Source: Thiomonas sp. X19 (GTDB lineage: Bacteria; Pseudomonadota; Gammaproteobacteria; Burkholderiales; Burkholderiaceae_C). Taken from it: a DNA stretch of 64,000 bases. The notes beneath the pieces are model-generated. The model searched no databases. It was not told the origin of the DNA and saw only the letters and a program-made list of their open reading frames with translations. The position numbers and the translations under genes were made by a program. Shown here piece after piece: positions 28,193 through 37,335 of this stretch; the stretch's first letter is position 1, and the number at the start of each line of letters is the position of its first letter. The DNA lies in assembly GCF_900089495.1 (NCBI RefSeq), contig NZ_LT605203.1:1522382-1586381 (forward strand). Direction: 5' to 3'.

Positions 28193-28372
28193 CTAGATCT
28201 GCACCATTTCGAAGTCATCCTTGCGCGCCCCGCATTCCGGACAAGTCCAGTTCATCGGGATGTCTGCCCAGCGTGTGCCAGCGGCCAGGCCACTTTCTGC
28301 ATGGCCTTCTTCTTCGCTATAAATAAAGCCGCAGATCAAGCACATCCAGGTTTTGTAGTCAGGTTGTGTCAC
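28193..28372 (-). CDS. Rubredoxin
   Basis: A 59-residue rubredoxin, a cytoplasmic one-iron electron carrier. The two knuckles that bind Fe(Cys)4 are CLICG near residue 11 and CPECG near residue 44. The start chosen is GTG at 28372 (VTQPDYKTWM), preceded by AGAGGG at good spacing. An ATG 11 codons further upstream (28405) would also work but has no ribosome site. It is divergent from the HMP-kinase-like gene and upstream of pilG; this neighbourhood is common in Burkholderiales. The redox partner is not visible here. Confidence 0.93.
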   Translation of the reverse strand: MTQPDYKTWMCLICGFIYSEEEGHAESGLAAGTRWADIPMNWTCPECGARKDDFEMVQI

Positions 28373-28499
28373 AGCGTATCGCCCTCTGGCATAAGATTCA
28401 ATCATTCTATGAAGAGGTTGTGCAGGGCTGTGGCGTCTTGCATACCAAGCGCGGCTGTGGGTTTGGCCGCCCCCGTTTGCTTCATCACCCGAACCCATC

Positions 28500-29366
28500 A
28501 TGCCCAATCCGACCGAAGCTCCCGAATCTCCACCAGCCGTGATGGCCTTCAACGCCGCCGACCCCAGCGGTGCCGCAGGGCTGGCGGCGGACCAGGCGGT
28601 TTGCGCTGCCGTGGGTTGCCACGCTCTGCCGGTCACCACGTCCATCTGGGTGCGCGACACGGCCGAGATTTTCGACATCGTCGAGATCGAGGCCGACGCC
28701 GTGATCGAGCAGGCACGCGCCGTGCTGGAAGACGTGGAGTTGGCCTCCTGGAAAGTGGGCTTCCTCGGCAGTGTCGAGGTGGTCAGCGCCGTGGCCGAAC
28801 TCCTGGCCGATTACTCCCAGGTGCCGCTGGTCACCTATGTCGGCAATCTGCAGGTGTTCGACGAAAGCCAGGCCGAGGAATACATCAAGGCCATGCAGGA
28901 ACTGGTGCTGCCGCAGACCCGCGTGTTGTGCGGCAACATCACGGCCCTCACCCAGTTCCTGTTCCCCGACGTCGAGCGCGAAGAGCCGCCCACGCCCGAG
29001 GCGCTGATGCATCAGGCGCAGGGCATGGGGGTGCAATACCTGCTGGTGACGGGCATTCTGGTACCCGAAAACCATGTGGAGAACGTGCTGCTGAGCCCGC
29101 GTCGCCAGTTGCTGCGCGAGCGCTTCGAGATGTTCGATGCGGGTTTCTCCGGTGCCGGCGACACGCTTTCGGCCGCCGTGGCGGCGTTGCTGGGCACGGG
29201 CGCCAAGCTCGATCAGGCGGTGCATGAGGGGCTGGAGTTCCTCGACCAGAGCCTGGATTTCGCCTACCGCCCGGGCATGGGCCATCTCGTTCCCGACCGT
29301 TTTTTCTGGGCTCAGACCAGCCCCGCGGCCGACGACGATTCCATCTCTCCGGTGGGTCTGCAGTAA
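28500..29366 (+). CDS. ThiD-like hydroxymethylpyrimidine/phosphomethylpyrimidine kinase paralogue
   Basis: A 288-residue ribokinase-fold protein of the ThiD family. The N-terminal [17 protein letters not shown] resembles the substrate loop of HMP kinases. The catalytic region reads [15 protein letters not shown], a ribokinase-type GAGD motif rather than the GTGC motif of canonical ThiD. It is therefore a divergent paralogue of the ThiD half of the fusion at 58651, and its substrate may differ. It is divergent from rubredoxin and 67 bp upstream of hemL. A terminator lies between it and hemL. Confidence 0.8.
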   Translation: MPNPTEAPESPPAVMAFNAADPSGAAGLAADQAVCAAVGCHALPVTTSIWVRDTAEIFDIVEIEADAVIEQARAVLEDVELASWKVGFLGSVEVVSAVAELLADYSQVPLVTYVGNLQVFDESQAEEYIKAMQELVLPQTRVLCGNITALTQFLFPDVEREEPPTPEALMHQAQGMGVQYLLVTGILVPENHVENVLLSPRRQLLRERFEMFDAGFSGAGDTLSAAVAALLGTGAKLDQAVHEGLEFLDQSLDFAYRPGMGHLVPDRFFWAQTSPAADDDSISPVGLQ

Positions 29367-29397
29367 GCCTCCTGCCTCGTCCTTTCTCTCCCAATCA

Positions 29398-29423
29398 GCC
29401 GCCCGCCCCGGGCGGCGTTTTCT
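29398..29423 (+). terminator. Intrinsic terminator between the ThiD-like gene and hemL
   Basis: A perfect 8-bp stem GCCGCCCG / CGGGCGGC with a CCC loop is followed by GTTTTCTT. It lies 31 bp after the stop of the ThiD-like gene and 10 bp before the hemL start, so hemL should have another promoter or depend on read-through. Confidence 0.7.
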
Positions 29424-29433
29424 TGCAGTCGCC

Positions 29434-30720
29434 ATGTCCAGCAACGCCCAACTTTTCGACCGCGCCCAGCGCACCATTCCCGGCGGGGTGAACTCCCCGG
29501 TGCGCGCCTTCCGTCAGGTGGGCGGCGTGCCGCGCTTCATCGACCGCGCCGAAGGCCCGTACATGATCGACGCCGAGGGCACGCGCTTCATCGACTACAT
29601 CGGCTCCTGGGGGCCGATGATCGCCGGCCACGCCCATCCCGAAGTCATCGAGGCGGTGCAGCGCGCCGCCACGCGCTCGCTGAGCTTCGGTGCACCGACG
29701 GCCGACGAAATCGACATGGCCGAAGCCATTTGCAGGCTCATGCCGGCCGTGGAAATGGTGCGCCTGGTGTCCAGCGGCACCGAGGCCGGGATGAGCGCCA
29801 TCCGCCTGGCGCGGGGCTTCACCGGGCGCGACGCCATCGTCAAGTTCGAGGGCTGCTACCACGGCCACGCCGACAGCCTGCTGGTGAAAGCCGGCTCTGG
29901 CCTGCTCACGTTCGGCAACCCGAGTTCCGGCGGCGTACCGGCCGATCTGGCCAAGCACACCCTGGTGCTGGAGTTCAACAACATCGCGCAGATCGAGGCC
30001 TTGTTCGCAGCGCGCGGGCATGAGATTTCCTGCGTCATGGTCGAGCCCATTGCCGGGAATATGAACTTCATCCGTGGCTCGAAAGCGTGGCATCAGCGCC
30101 TGCGCGAACTCTGCACCGAGCATGGCGCGCTGCTGGTGTGGGACGAGGTGATGACCGGCTTTCGCGTCGCTTTGGGCGGAGCGCAGCAGGTCTACGGCAT
30201 CAAGCCCGATCTGGTGGTGATGGGCAAGGTGATTGGCGGCGGCATGCCGCTGGCGGCTTTCGGTGGCCGCGCCGATGTGATGCACAAGCTTTCGCCGCTG
30301 GGCAACGTCTACCAGGCTGGCACGCTGTCGGGCAACCCGGTGGCCGTGGCCGCCGGCATGGCGCAGTTGCGCATCATCCAGCGTCCCGGCTTTTACGACC
30401 GTCTGGCTGCCACCACCCGGCAACTGATGCAGGGGCTGGACGCCGCGGCGGCGCGCCACGGCATCACCTTCCGCACCGACAGTGAAGGCGGCATGTTCGG
30501 CTTCTATTTCGCCGACACCTTGCCGCGCAACTACCCGGACGTTGCCGGCGCCGATGTCGAAACCTTCAAGCGCTTTTTCCACGCCATGCTCGACCGCGGG
30601 GTCTATCTCGCTCCCAGCATGTACGAGGCCGGCTTTGTTTCCGCCGCGCATGGGCCGGACGTCATTGCCGCCACGCTGGACGCCGCCGACGCCGCCTTTG
30701 CGCAACTTGCCAAAACCTGA
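29434..30720 (+). CDS. hemL: Glutamate-1-semialdehyde 2,1-aminomutase
   Basis: A 428-residue PLP-dependent class III aminotransferase-fold enzyme that forms 5-aminolevulinate in the C5 haem pathway. The N-terminus [23 protein letters not shown] is typical. The PLP lysine lies in [17 protein letters not shown], and the [20 protein letters not shown] and [14 protein letters not shown] segments are conserved. The ATG at 29434 was chosen over upstream in-frame codons that overlap the ThiD-like gene. It converges on mtgA with only 17 bp between stops; a small CCGCGC/GCGCGG hairpin spans the junction. Confidence 0.97.
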   Translation: MSSNAQLFDRAQRTIPGGVNSPVRAFRQVGGVPRFIDRAEGPYMIDAEGTRFIDYIGSWGPMIAGHAHPEVIEAVQRAATRSLSFGAPTADEIDMAEAICRLMPAVEMVRLVSSGTEAGMSAIRLARGFTGRDAIVKFEGCYHGHADSLLVKAGSGLLTFGNPSSGGVPADLAKHTLVLEFNNIAQIEALFAARGHEISCVMVEPIAGNMNFIRGSKAWHQRLRELCTEHGALLVWDEVMTGFRVALGGAQQVYGIKPDLVVMGKVIGGGMPLAAFGGRADVMHKLSPLGNVYQAGTLSGNPVAVAAGMAQLRIIQRPGFYDRLAATTRQLMQGLDAAAARHGITFRTDSEGGMFGFYFADTLPRNYPDVAGADVETFKRFFHAMLDRGVYLAPSMYEAGFVSAAHGPDVIAATLDAADAAFAQLAKT

Positions 30721-30737
30721 GTGCCGCTGCCCGCGCT

Positions 30738-31514
30738 TCAGCGCGGAATCTGCACCTGGTAGGCGCGCGCGGCGATCACCCCGGTGCGGCCGTTGATGTA
30801 GGGACCGTACAAGTGGTTCTGGAAAAAGCGCGGCGCCGGCAGCATCACCGCCAGGCGCGCGGCCTGCGAAGGCGACAGCCGCGCCGCCGACACATGGAAA
30901 TAATGCTGCGCGGCCGCTTCGGCACCGTAAATGCCCTCGCCCCACTCCACGCTGTTGAGGTAGATCTCCAGGATGCGGCGCTTGCCCAGAATGCCTTCGA
31001 GCATGTAGGCGATGACCAGCTCCTGCGCCTTGCGCACATAGCTGCGCTGCGGTGAGAGGAACAGGTTCTTCGCCAGTTGCTGGGTGATGGTCGAACCGCC
31101 GATGATGCGGTGCAGGCGCTCGTCGCGGCGGCTGTGGTTTTTCTGCCAGGCTTGCTGAATGGCCGTCCAGTCGACGCCGTCGTTGGTCAAGAATGTGGCG
31201 TCTTCCGAGGCCACGGCCGAGCGCTTGAGCCAGGGGCTGATGCGGTCGTAGGGTACCCAGTCGTGCAGCCAAGGCGCGTCGAGCCAACGCTGGGCCGCGC
31301 TCAGCCTGTCTTGGCGCCCAGCCGGCTGGGGCGACGCCCCTGGGTCGCCCTTGAGAATGCGCAACTGCGCGGCGCGCATGAAGGCCGTGCTCGACGGCGG
31401 GATCACCGTCCACAGCGCAATGCGCAACGCGAAATAGCCCTGCAGAACGACGATGGCCCAGAAACACAGCCACAGGATGGGGCGCAAGCTGGAGCGTTTG
31501 GATGGCTCGGCCAT
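30738..31514 (-). CDS. mtgA: Monofunctional biosynthetic peptidoglycan transglycosylase
   Basis: A 258-residue inner-membrane glycosyltransferase of family 51 that polymerises lipid II into glycan strands without a transpeptidase domain. One N-terminal transmembrane helix (about residues 12-32) is followed by the catalytic SEDATFLTNDGVDW motif with its Glu. The GGSTITQQLAKNLFLSPQRS block and the KRRILEIYLNSVEWGEGIYG block come next. Length and order are standard. It lies 49 bp downstream of aroE on the same strand. Confidence 0.96.
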   Translation of the reverse strand: MAEPSKRSSLRPILWLCFWAIVVLQGYFALRIALWTVIPPSSTAFMRAAQLRILKGDPGASPQPAGRQDRLSAAQRWLDAPWLHDWVPYDRISPWLKRSAVASEDATFLTNDGVDWTAIQQAWQKNHSRRDERLHRIIGGSTITQQLAKNLFLSPQRSYVRKAQELVIAYMLEGILGKRRILEIYLNSVEWGEGIYGAEAAAQHYFHVSAARLSPSQAARLAVMLPAPRFFQNHLYGPYINGRTGVIAARAYQVQIPR

Positions 31515-31563
31515 GGCAGGACAGGTGCGTGTTTGCGAGAAGTTGGGGATGCAAAGGGGGCGG

Positions 31564-32487
31564 TCAGTCCGAACGCCCGCGCAACTCGGCCTGCAGCGTG
31601 GCCAGAACCGGTGCGGTGTCGGGGCGCACGCCGTGCCAGAGCCAGAAGCTCTCCGCCGCCTGTTCCACCAGCATGCTCAGGCCGTCTTGCGCATCGGCAC
31701 CGGCCTTGCGGGCCTGGGCGATGAAGGCGGTGGCTTGCGCGGCGTACATCAGGTCGTAGGCCAACATGCCGGGGCGCAGCACGCCGGGCGGCAGTTCCAG
31801 CGTGGCGCCGCCCAGGCTGGACGCGGTGGCGTTGATGACGAGATCGAACCCCGGCGCGGGCTCGGTCACGGCCGCGAGCGCCACGCCATGTTCGCGGGCG
31901 ACGCCGGCATGGCGCGCGACCAGAAGGTGGGCTTTGTCGGCGCTGCGGTTCCACACGGCAATGGCTTGCGCGCCGGCCTCGATCAGCGCGCCCAGGACGC
32001 CGCTGGCGGCGCCGCCCGAGCCCAGCAGCAACATCGTTCTGCCCGCGAGCGGATGGGCTTCAGCACTGGCCGCCTGCCGACTTCCGGGCGCGCGCATCAA
32101 GATGCGTGTCAGATCCCGCACCAGGCCGATGCCGTCGGTGTTGTCGCCCCAGAGTTCGCCGTCATCGCCCCAGCCCAGGGTGTTGGCGGCCTCGGCCAGG
32201 GCCGCGCGTGGCGACAGGCGGCGGGCAGCGCGCGCGGCCTCGAACTTGAACGGTACGGTGACGTTGCAGCCGTGCCCGCTCTCGGCACGAAAGGCCTGCA
32301 GCCCGTGCGCGAAGCCGTCCAGCGCGACCAGGCGCTTTTCATAGCGCAAGGACAGCCCGCATTGCGCCGCGAACAGCGCATGGATGCGTGGCGACTTGCT
32401 GTGTTCCACCGGGTTGCCGAGCACGGCGTAGAGGTCGGGCAGGTGCGTGGCGATGGGCATGGGTGTGCGCGGGGTCGGGCTGCTCAT
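31564..32487 (-). CDS. aroE: Shikimate dehydrogenase
   Basis: A 307-residue NADP-dependent shikimate dehydrogenase. Substrate binding is shown by GNPVEHSKSPRIH and the catalytic Lys in NVTVPFKFEAA, with NTDGIGLVRDL as the Asp motif. The nucleotide fold carries LLLGSGGAASGVLGALI. It is about 30 residues longer than E. coli AroE because of a short insertion near residue 125 and extra N-terminal residues. The ATG at 32487 overlaps the stop of the TonB-like gene (ATGA). Confidence 0.95.
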   Translation of the reverse strand: MSSPTPRTPMPIATHLPDLYAVLGNPVEHSKSPRIHALFAAQCGLSLRYEKRLVALDGFAHGLQAFRAESGHGCNVTVPFKFEAARAARRLSPRAALAEAANTLGWGDDGELWGDNTDGIGLVRDLTRILMRAPGSRQAASAEAHPLAGRTMLLLGSGGAASGVLGALIEAGAQAIAVWNRSADKAHLLVARHAGVAREHGVALAAVTEPAPGFDLVINATASSLGGATLELPPGVLRPGMLAYDLMYAAQATAFIAQARKAGADAQDGLSMLVEQAAESFWLWHGVRPDTAPVLATLQAELRGRSD

Positions 32488-33371
32488 GGCGCGGGGCTGC
32501 CGTCTTGCCCCGGCTGCGCCTGCATGTGGGTTTCCAGGCCGCCTTCACGGGTGAAGTCGAAGCCGGCGACGATGACGAGCTGATCGGCATCGCGTCGCAT
32601 GGCGGCGTTGAAGCGGCCATAGGGCTGGGCTGCGTTGACGATGGCCCGCGCCATGCGGTCGAGCTGTGGGTTGCCCGAGCCGCGCACCACCTCGCTCTTG
32701 ACCAGCCGTCCCGAGGCATCCACGGTGATGGCCATGATGAGCTTGCCGTAGAGCTTGCTGCCGTCGCGTTGCGGAAAATCGATCGTCCCCAGATGCTCGA
32801 TTTTCTGCCGCATGTGGTCGTAGTACAGCGCATACGGCACGCTGCGGGTGTTGGGGCCGACGAAGCGGCGGCGCGGCTTGGCGTTTTGCTGGTCGATGTG
32901 GCGCTCGATGGCGCCGAGCAGGTCCAGCAGGCGTTTGCGCTGATCTTCCAGCGCCTGCGCAGCCGCCGGCTTGGTCTGCTGCGCGGCCACGCGCTGCAAC
33001 TGCACCATCTGGCTCTTCACCTGGGTGATGAGTTCACGCTGCTTCTGCTCGTCCTGCGCCAGGGAGCGGCTCTGGTTTTGCAGCGCGTTGCCATCGGCCA
33101 TGGTGGCCGTTGCCGGCAGCGGCGTGGTGGCCAGACCTTTGGCCGCGTCACCCCCGCCGGCGAGGTTGACCTGGGCCAGCGCCTGCGGTTTTTCGGGGGC
33201 TTCGGCGGACGACTGGTTGACCAGCACCACCGACAGCGGCGTGTCCTGGAACATGCGGTTGAAGGTCTCGGGCGCGCCCACCTTCAGCGCCAGCAGCGCC
33301 GCGTGCGCCGCCACCGAAATGAGCAGCGCCCACTGCAGTTTGCTGAGATGAATGGCGCGGAGCGAGGACAT
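32484..33371 (-). CDS. TonB-like energy transducer family protein
   Basis: A 295-residue protein. A short cytoplasmic N-terminus and one signal-anchor helix (about residues 10-28) are followed by a low-complexity region, a charged Gln-rich coiled-coil segment (about 105-165) and a C-terminal TonB-like domain. In the last, GKLIMAITVDASGRLVKSEVVRGSG matches the TonB C-terminal pattern. It lacks the long Pro-Glu/Pro-Lys spacer of classical TonB, and no exbB/exbD is nearby. It may be a TonB paralogue with a different envelope role. It sits between an RNB nuclease gene (70 bp upstream) and aroE, an order conserved in Burkholderiales. Confidence 0.82.
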   Translation of the reverse strand: MSSLRAIHLSKLQWALLISVAAHAALLALKVGAPETFNRMFQDTPLSVVLVNQSSAEAPEKPQALAQVNLAGGGDAAKGLATTPLPATATMADGNALQNQSRSLAQDEQKQRELITQVKSQMVQLQRVAAQQTKPAAAQALEDQRKRLLDLLGAIERHIDQQNAKPRRRFVGPNTRSVPYALYYDHMRQKIEHLGTIDFPQRDGSKLYGKLIMAITVDASGRLVKSEVVRGSGNPQLDRMARAIVNAAQPYGRFNAAMRRDADQLVIVAGFDFTREGGLETHMQAQPGQDGSPAP

Positions 33372-33441
33372 GCGCAAGGGGCTGGCGGGGAAGGGCGGGT
33401 GACGCTGGCCGCGGGGCAGATCGGTGAGGTGGCCGGCTGGA

Positions 33442-35583
33442 TCAGGCAGCGGCGGAGGCGGCGCCGGCCGCGGCGCCGGCCGCACCCGCATCCTTTGCCG
33501 CCTCCGGGGCCCCCGCAGCATCGTTGACGGCGGCGTCGGCGCCCGGCTCGGCTGCGACCTCGGTTTCAACCTCGGCTTCGTCCACGGCCAGATGCAGGCC
33601 CGTGGCCAGGGGGGCGGCGTCTTCTTCCTCGGCTGGCTCATCCGCTGGAGCCGCATCGCCAGCCGCAGCCGACACGTCGCGCAGCACCTCGACCACCTTG
33701 CACGGCTGCTCCAGCGTGATGAGGTCGGGCTGGCCGAACTGCACGCGCACGCGGGTGCCGCGCGGCTGGTCCTGCGCCCCCAGCGCCTGCAGCACCAGCG
33801 GCAGGCCGTCCACCCGCACCAGCCCGTCGCGCAGCACGGCGGCTTCGCGCTCGGCAATGCCTTCCTGCTGCAAATAGCGCAGGGTCCAGTAGCGCTCCAT
33901 GCCGTTCTGGAAATCGGCGTAAGCCTTGTAGGCGTCTTCGAACGCGCCGACGATGGCGAACAACTGCGCGTCCTTCGGCTTGTAGGGCACGGCCAGCAGG
34001 GCGGTGCGGCCATGGCGCGCGGCGGCGATGATCTGGCCCTGGTTCACCAGGTCGGTGTAGCGCCGCAGCGGCGAGGTGCACCAGGCGTATTGCGCCACGC
34101 CCAGGCCCTGGTGCGGCGCCGGCTTGGTGCCCATGCGGGTGCGCAGGTTGGCGCCCATGCCGCTCTGGCTGCGGTAGATGCCGGGCAGGCCCAGCTCGGC
34201 CAGCCAGCCGCCCCAGGTGGCGTTGGCCAGAATCATGAGTTCGGCGACGATGAGGTCGAGCGGCGCGCCGCGGCGCCGCGGCACGATGTCCACCCGCGCC
34301 GCGTCTTCGCCCTGCTCCAGGCCGGTGACGCGGAAGCCGTAGTCCACCCCGCCCGGGCGCTCGGGCCGGCCACGCACCGCTTCGCGCCCCGTCTTGAGCT
34401 TGTTCGCGATGCGCCACAGCAGCGCCAGCTCCGTGGCGAAGGCAAAGCCGGGTGCGGCGCCGACGCCATTCAGCGCAGCTTCCGTGACTTCGGCGTCCAG
34501 CAGATCGTGGCGCAGATTGGCGGCAATGGGCACGCGCTCCACCCGCGTCTCGTGGCTCTGCATGGCGAGGTTCGCGTCCAGCGTGACATACAGGCTCACG
34601 GCAGGGCGGCTGCTGCCTTCGGCCAGGGTGAAGCTCTGCACCAGCGCGTCGGGCAGCATGGTGATTTTGTCGCCGGGCATGTAGACGGTGGACATGCGCG
34701 CGCGTGCCGCCTGGTCCCAGGCGCTGTCGCGCGCCAGCGCCAGCGCCGGCGCGGCGATGTGGATGCCGAGCACCACGCCGCCGTCCACGAGCGACTGTAC
34801 CGACAGCGCGTCGTCGATCTCGGTCGTCGCCGAATCGTCGATGGAAAACGCCTGCACCTCAGCCAGCGGCAAATCCCCGGCGTCGGCCGCCGGCAGCGGC
34901 AGGTCGGCGAAGCCGGTGCCCTTGGGGAAATGCTCCAGCAAAAAGCGCTGCATGTGGAAATGCCAGGGCGATGCAATGGCACCCGCCGCGCGCAGCAAAT
35001 GCAGCGCGCCATGGCCGCTCTGCTTCACCGCCAGCGCCAGGGTCTTGTATTCCACGCTGTTCTTGTCGGGCTTGAACAGCAGGGCGTAGAGCTTGGCGGC
35101 AATGGCTTCGGGGCAGTGGCCGTCCACCAGGGCTTGCGCATCGGCCTCGATCTGCCGTTGCTGCGCCTCCTTGCGAGCCATGCCGGCCAGCGCCGCCTGC
35201 ACCGTCTCCTGGCTGGCCTTGCGGAACAGCCCTTTGCCACGGCGCTGGAAGTAGTGCGGCGCGCCATGCAGGCGCAGCAGCACGGCGGCCTGCTGTTGCG
35301 GCGTGGGCTTGCCGCCGTAGTAATCGGCCGCCACCACGCCGAAGCCGAATTCGTCTTCCGGCGCGAACTCCCACAACAAGTCGAGCTCGATGCCGTCCTG
35401 CTGCGCCTGCGCCCAGGCCAGCAGCTCATCCGGCGCGGGCGCGTCGAACGGCAGCAGCGCCTGCTGGGCCTTGATCTTCTGGCGTTTGCCGCTGGCCAGT
35501 TCCACCTGCATCGAGGTGTCGGCCTGGCTCATGATGCGGCCGGTGGCGAGCTTGCCGGCGTCTTCGAAAAGGATGTAGGTCAC
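33442..35583 (-). CDS. RNB-domain exoribonuclease (RNase II/R family)
   Basis: A 713-residue 3'-5' exoribonuclease-like protein. The N-terminal part carries an OB-like region (residues 1-60) and a helical segment. The RNB catalytic domain shows the acidic cluster FSIDDSATTEIDDALSV (about residues 240-256) and the C-terminal SPLRRYTDLVNQGQI block. The S1-like end is followed by a 70-residue Ala/Glu/Pro-rich tail. It is shorter than RNase R and lacks its typical CSD pair, so it is a separate betaproteobacterial subgroup. The start is GTG at 35583; no better ATG is seen. Confidence 0.88.
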   Translation of the reverse strand: MTYILFEDAGKLATGRIMSQADTSMQVELASGKRQKIKAQQALLPFDAPAPDELLAWAQAQQDGIELDLLWEFAPEDEFGFGVVAADYYGGKPTPQQQAAVLLRLHGAPHYFQRRGKGLFRKASQETVQAALAGMARKEAQQRQIEADAQALVDGHCPEAIAAKLYALLFKPDKNSVEYKTLALAVKQSGHGALHLLRAAGAIASPWHFHMQRFLLEHFPKGTGFADLPLPAADAGDLPLAEVQAFSIDDSATTEIDDALSVQSLVDGGVVLGIHIAAPALALARDSAWDQAARARMSTVYMPGDKITMLPDALVQSFTLAEGSSRPAVSLYVTLDANLAMQSHETRVERVPIAANLRHDLLDAEVTEAALNGVGAAPGFAFATELALLWRIANKLKTGREAVRGRPERPGGVDYGFRVTGLEQGEDAARVDIVPRRRGAPLDLIVAELMILANATWGGWLAELGLPGIYRSQSGMGANLRTRMGTKPAPHQGLGVAQYAWCTSPLRRYTDLVNQGQIIAAARHGRTALLAVPYKPKDAQLFAIVGAFEDAYKAYADFQNGMERYWTLRYLQQEGIAEREAAVLRDGLVRVDGLPLVLQALGAQDQPRGTRVRVQFGQPDLITLEQPCKVVEVLRDVSAAAGDAAPADEPAEEEDAAPLATGLHLAVDEAEVETEVAAEPGADAAVNDAAGAPEAAKDAGAAGAAAGAASAAA

Positions 35584-35604
35584 GTGGGTTGGAATGGGTG
35601 AGGG

Positions 35605-36243
35605 TCACGCCGCGTCGGCATGAATGCCGAGAAAATCCAGCACGGCGTCGAGATGATGCGTGGCGTAATCCGTGAGCGCGTGGCCGCCGTGCGGCACGAT
35701 GCGCAAATGGCCGCCGGCGTAGCGCGCGGCCATTTCGCGCCAGTCGAGCACTTCGTCGTCCTGCGCGATCACGGCAAGGTAGCGCGAGGCCTCGGGCACG
35801 GCGCTGGCAAGGTCGCCAACTTCCAGCGCATGGAGTTCGTGGACATGCTCTGCCGTGAAATGAAACGCTGATTGCGGGTCGTGCCAGGCCGTGAGTTCGC
35901 CGATTTGCGAGCGCAAATCACGCGCCGGGTTCACCGCAGGGTTCAACAGCGCGGCGCGGGCTTGCAGGCGGTGCGCCAGATACGTGGCGTAGAAGCCGCC
36001 CAGCGAACTGCCCACCAGCACCAGGCGCCCCGACGCGACACCTCGCACCAACGCCAGCACCTTGGCCATGGCTTGCGCCGGGGAGGGCGGCAGTTGCGGG
36101 CACAGCCATTGCACCGGCTCCAGCCCAAGCGCGCGGCGCTCGTTTTGGATGGCCTGCAGGCGCGCGCCGGTGACAAGCGCCTTGGCCGACTGGGGCGAGG
36201 AGCGAAAGCCGTGCAGATACAGCAGATGGGAGGGTGCGGGCAT
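35605..36243 (-). CDS. YqiA/YcfP-family alpha/beta-fold esterase
   Basis: A 212-residue alpha/beta hydrolase. It opens LLYLHGFRSSPQSAKA, the oxyanion segment of the UPF0227/YqiA family. The nucleophile Ser lies in LVGSSLGGFYATYLA, the acid is probably the Asp in IAQDDEVLDW, and the His is in PHGGHALTDY. All three triad positions are present. The substrate is unknown. It is 21 bp upstream of the RNB gene and probably cotranscribed. Confidence 0.88.
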   Translation of the reverse strand: MPAPSHLLYLHGFRSSPQSAKALVTGARLQAIQNERRALGLEPVQWLCPQLPPSPAQAMAKVLALVRGVASGRLVLVGSSLGGFYATYLAHRLQARAALLNPAVNPARDLRSQIGELTAWHDPQSAFHFTAEHVHELHALEVGDLASAVPEASRYLAVIAQDDEVLDWREMAARYAGGHLRIVPHGGHALTDYATHHLDAVLDFLGIHADAA

Positions 36244-36365
36244 GCGGGAGTGTTCGCGCGGGTGTGCCAGCGCAAAACCCGCAATGCTAGCGGCTGGAAA
36301 CCAGGGTTGCGGGGCTGGGTGTCGGCCCGGAGGGCGGGCACCGTTGATGTGCCCTGGACCTTCTT

Positions 36366-36433
36366 GAGGAAGCTGACGGTCGGCCGTCGTTTCCTCAACT
36401 CCCTTGGGGGAAGGGCGCCCTTTGGGGCGCCCT
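36366..36433. repeat. Two adjacent inverted repeats between esterase and CBS genes
   Basis: The first is a bulged hairpin, GAGGAA-n3-GACGG-TCGG-CCGTC-n2-TTCCTC (36366-36396). The second is a perfect stem AGGGCGCCC / GGGCGCCCT with a 4-nt loop (36412-36433). The second begins 11 bp past the CBS gene stop and could act as a transcript end, but it has no T tract on either strand. Confidence 0.5.
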
Positions 36434-36444
36434 GGGGGCTTGGA

Positions 36445-36951
36445 TCAAATGCTGCGCGAAAGCGGCTGGATGGTTGCCGATGTGGGCGGCGTCCCTGCCG
36501 ATGGGCTCGGGGTCTGTGCGTCGTCCTGTGGCCAGTCACGGATATAGGCCTTGAGCATGCGGTTCTCGAAGTCCTGTTCCTGCACCACGGCGCGAGCCAC
36601 ATCATGGAAGGAAATCACCCCGAGCAGGGTGGTGCCCTCCATCACCGGCATGTAGCGGGTGTGACTCTCCAGCATCAGGCGGCGCAACTCGTCCAGGCTG
36701 GTGAGCGGGGTGCAATGCACCGGCTCGCCCAGCATCACGTCGGCCACCTGGGCTTCGCCCGGCCGCGCGCCGGCCAGCGCGGCAATGACTTCGCGGAAGG
36801 TGAGCATGCCCGCCAGATGGCCAGCCCGCATCACCACCAGCGAGCCCACATCATGCTGCGTCATGGTGCGGGCCGCTTCGAGCAAGGGCGTATCCGGCGC
36901 CACCGTGAACAGCGCACCGCCCTTGACCCTCAAAATATCGCTAACTTGCAT
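36445..36951 (-). CDS. CBS-domain protein
   Basis: A 168-residue protein made of two CBS motifs (about residues 1-62 and 70-130), recognisable from MTQHDVGSLVVMRAGHLAGMLTFRE and HTRYMPVMEGTTLLGVISFHDVARA. Paired CBS motifs form a Bateman module that usually binds adenosine nucleotides. A Pro/Ser/Thr-rich tail follows. There is no attached enzyme domain, so the effector is unknown. GAGGAG lies at ideal spacing before the ATG, and TATATT at 36995-37000 (minus strand) is a likely -10. Confidence 0.9.
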   Translation of the reverse strand: MQVSDILRVKGGALFTVAPDTPLLEAARTMTQHDVGSLVVMRAGHLAGMLTFREVIAALAGARPGEAQVADVMLGEPVHCTPLTSLDELRRLMLESHTRYMPVMEGTTLLGVISFHDVARAVVQEQDFENRMLKAYIRDWPQDDAQTPSPSAGTPPTSATIQPLSRSI

Positions 36952-37335
36952 GGCTGTCTCCTCGTCGCTGCATCTGCCCGATGGCTATGCAACCAATATA
37001 GTCCAGCCAACGGCAGGCTTCCATGGGGAACAACGTTGATGTGCCTTAGCGGCACCTTGTCGTGCTCGGTGCCCAACCGCGTCAACCAGCCCTCATGCAT
37101 GGGTGCAGGCCTGATTTCTTGCATGCGGCCTTGCCACGAGGGCATTTTGTCGATAGTGCAACATAATTCACATCGCATGCTTTTCTTCCCAGAAGCATTG
37201 CTAAAGCTCCGTGAGTGAGCGGTGTGAACGGCGTCAATCGGGGCGAGGTCGATCATTCGGAGTCCCGCCTTATGCCCTGCTGCGCGCTATCTTTCAGGCC
37301 TTGTTCCAGCCGCTTGGACACTCAGGAGTTCTCCC
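36952..37335. other. Intergenic region between divergent CBS and hydrolase genes
   Basis: No gene is convincing in these 384 bp; the short frames here show no family pattern. On the minus strand a TATATT hexamer (36995-37000) is a candidate -10 for the CBS gene. On the plus strand AGGAG at 37325 is the hydrolase ribosome site. The centre (about 37140-37210) is less GC-rich than its surroundings and may hold the plus-strand promoter, but I cannot fix its elements. Confidence 0.4.

Noticed and set aside
29395..31554. 719-codon minus-strand frame opposite hemL and across mtgA
   Set aside because: Shadow of hemL and mtgA in other frames.
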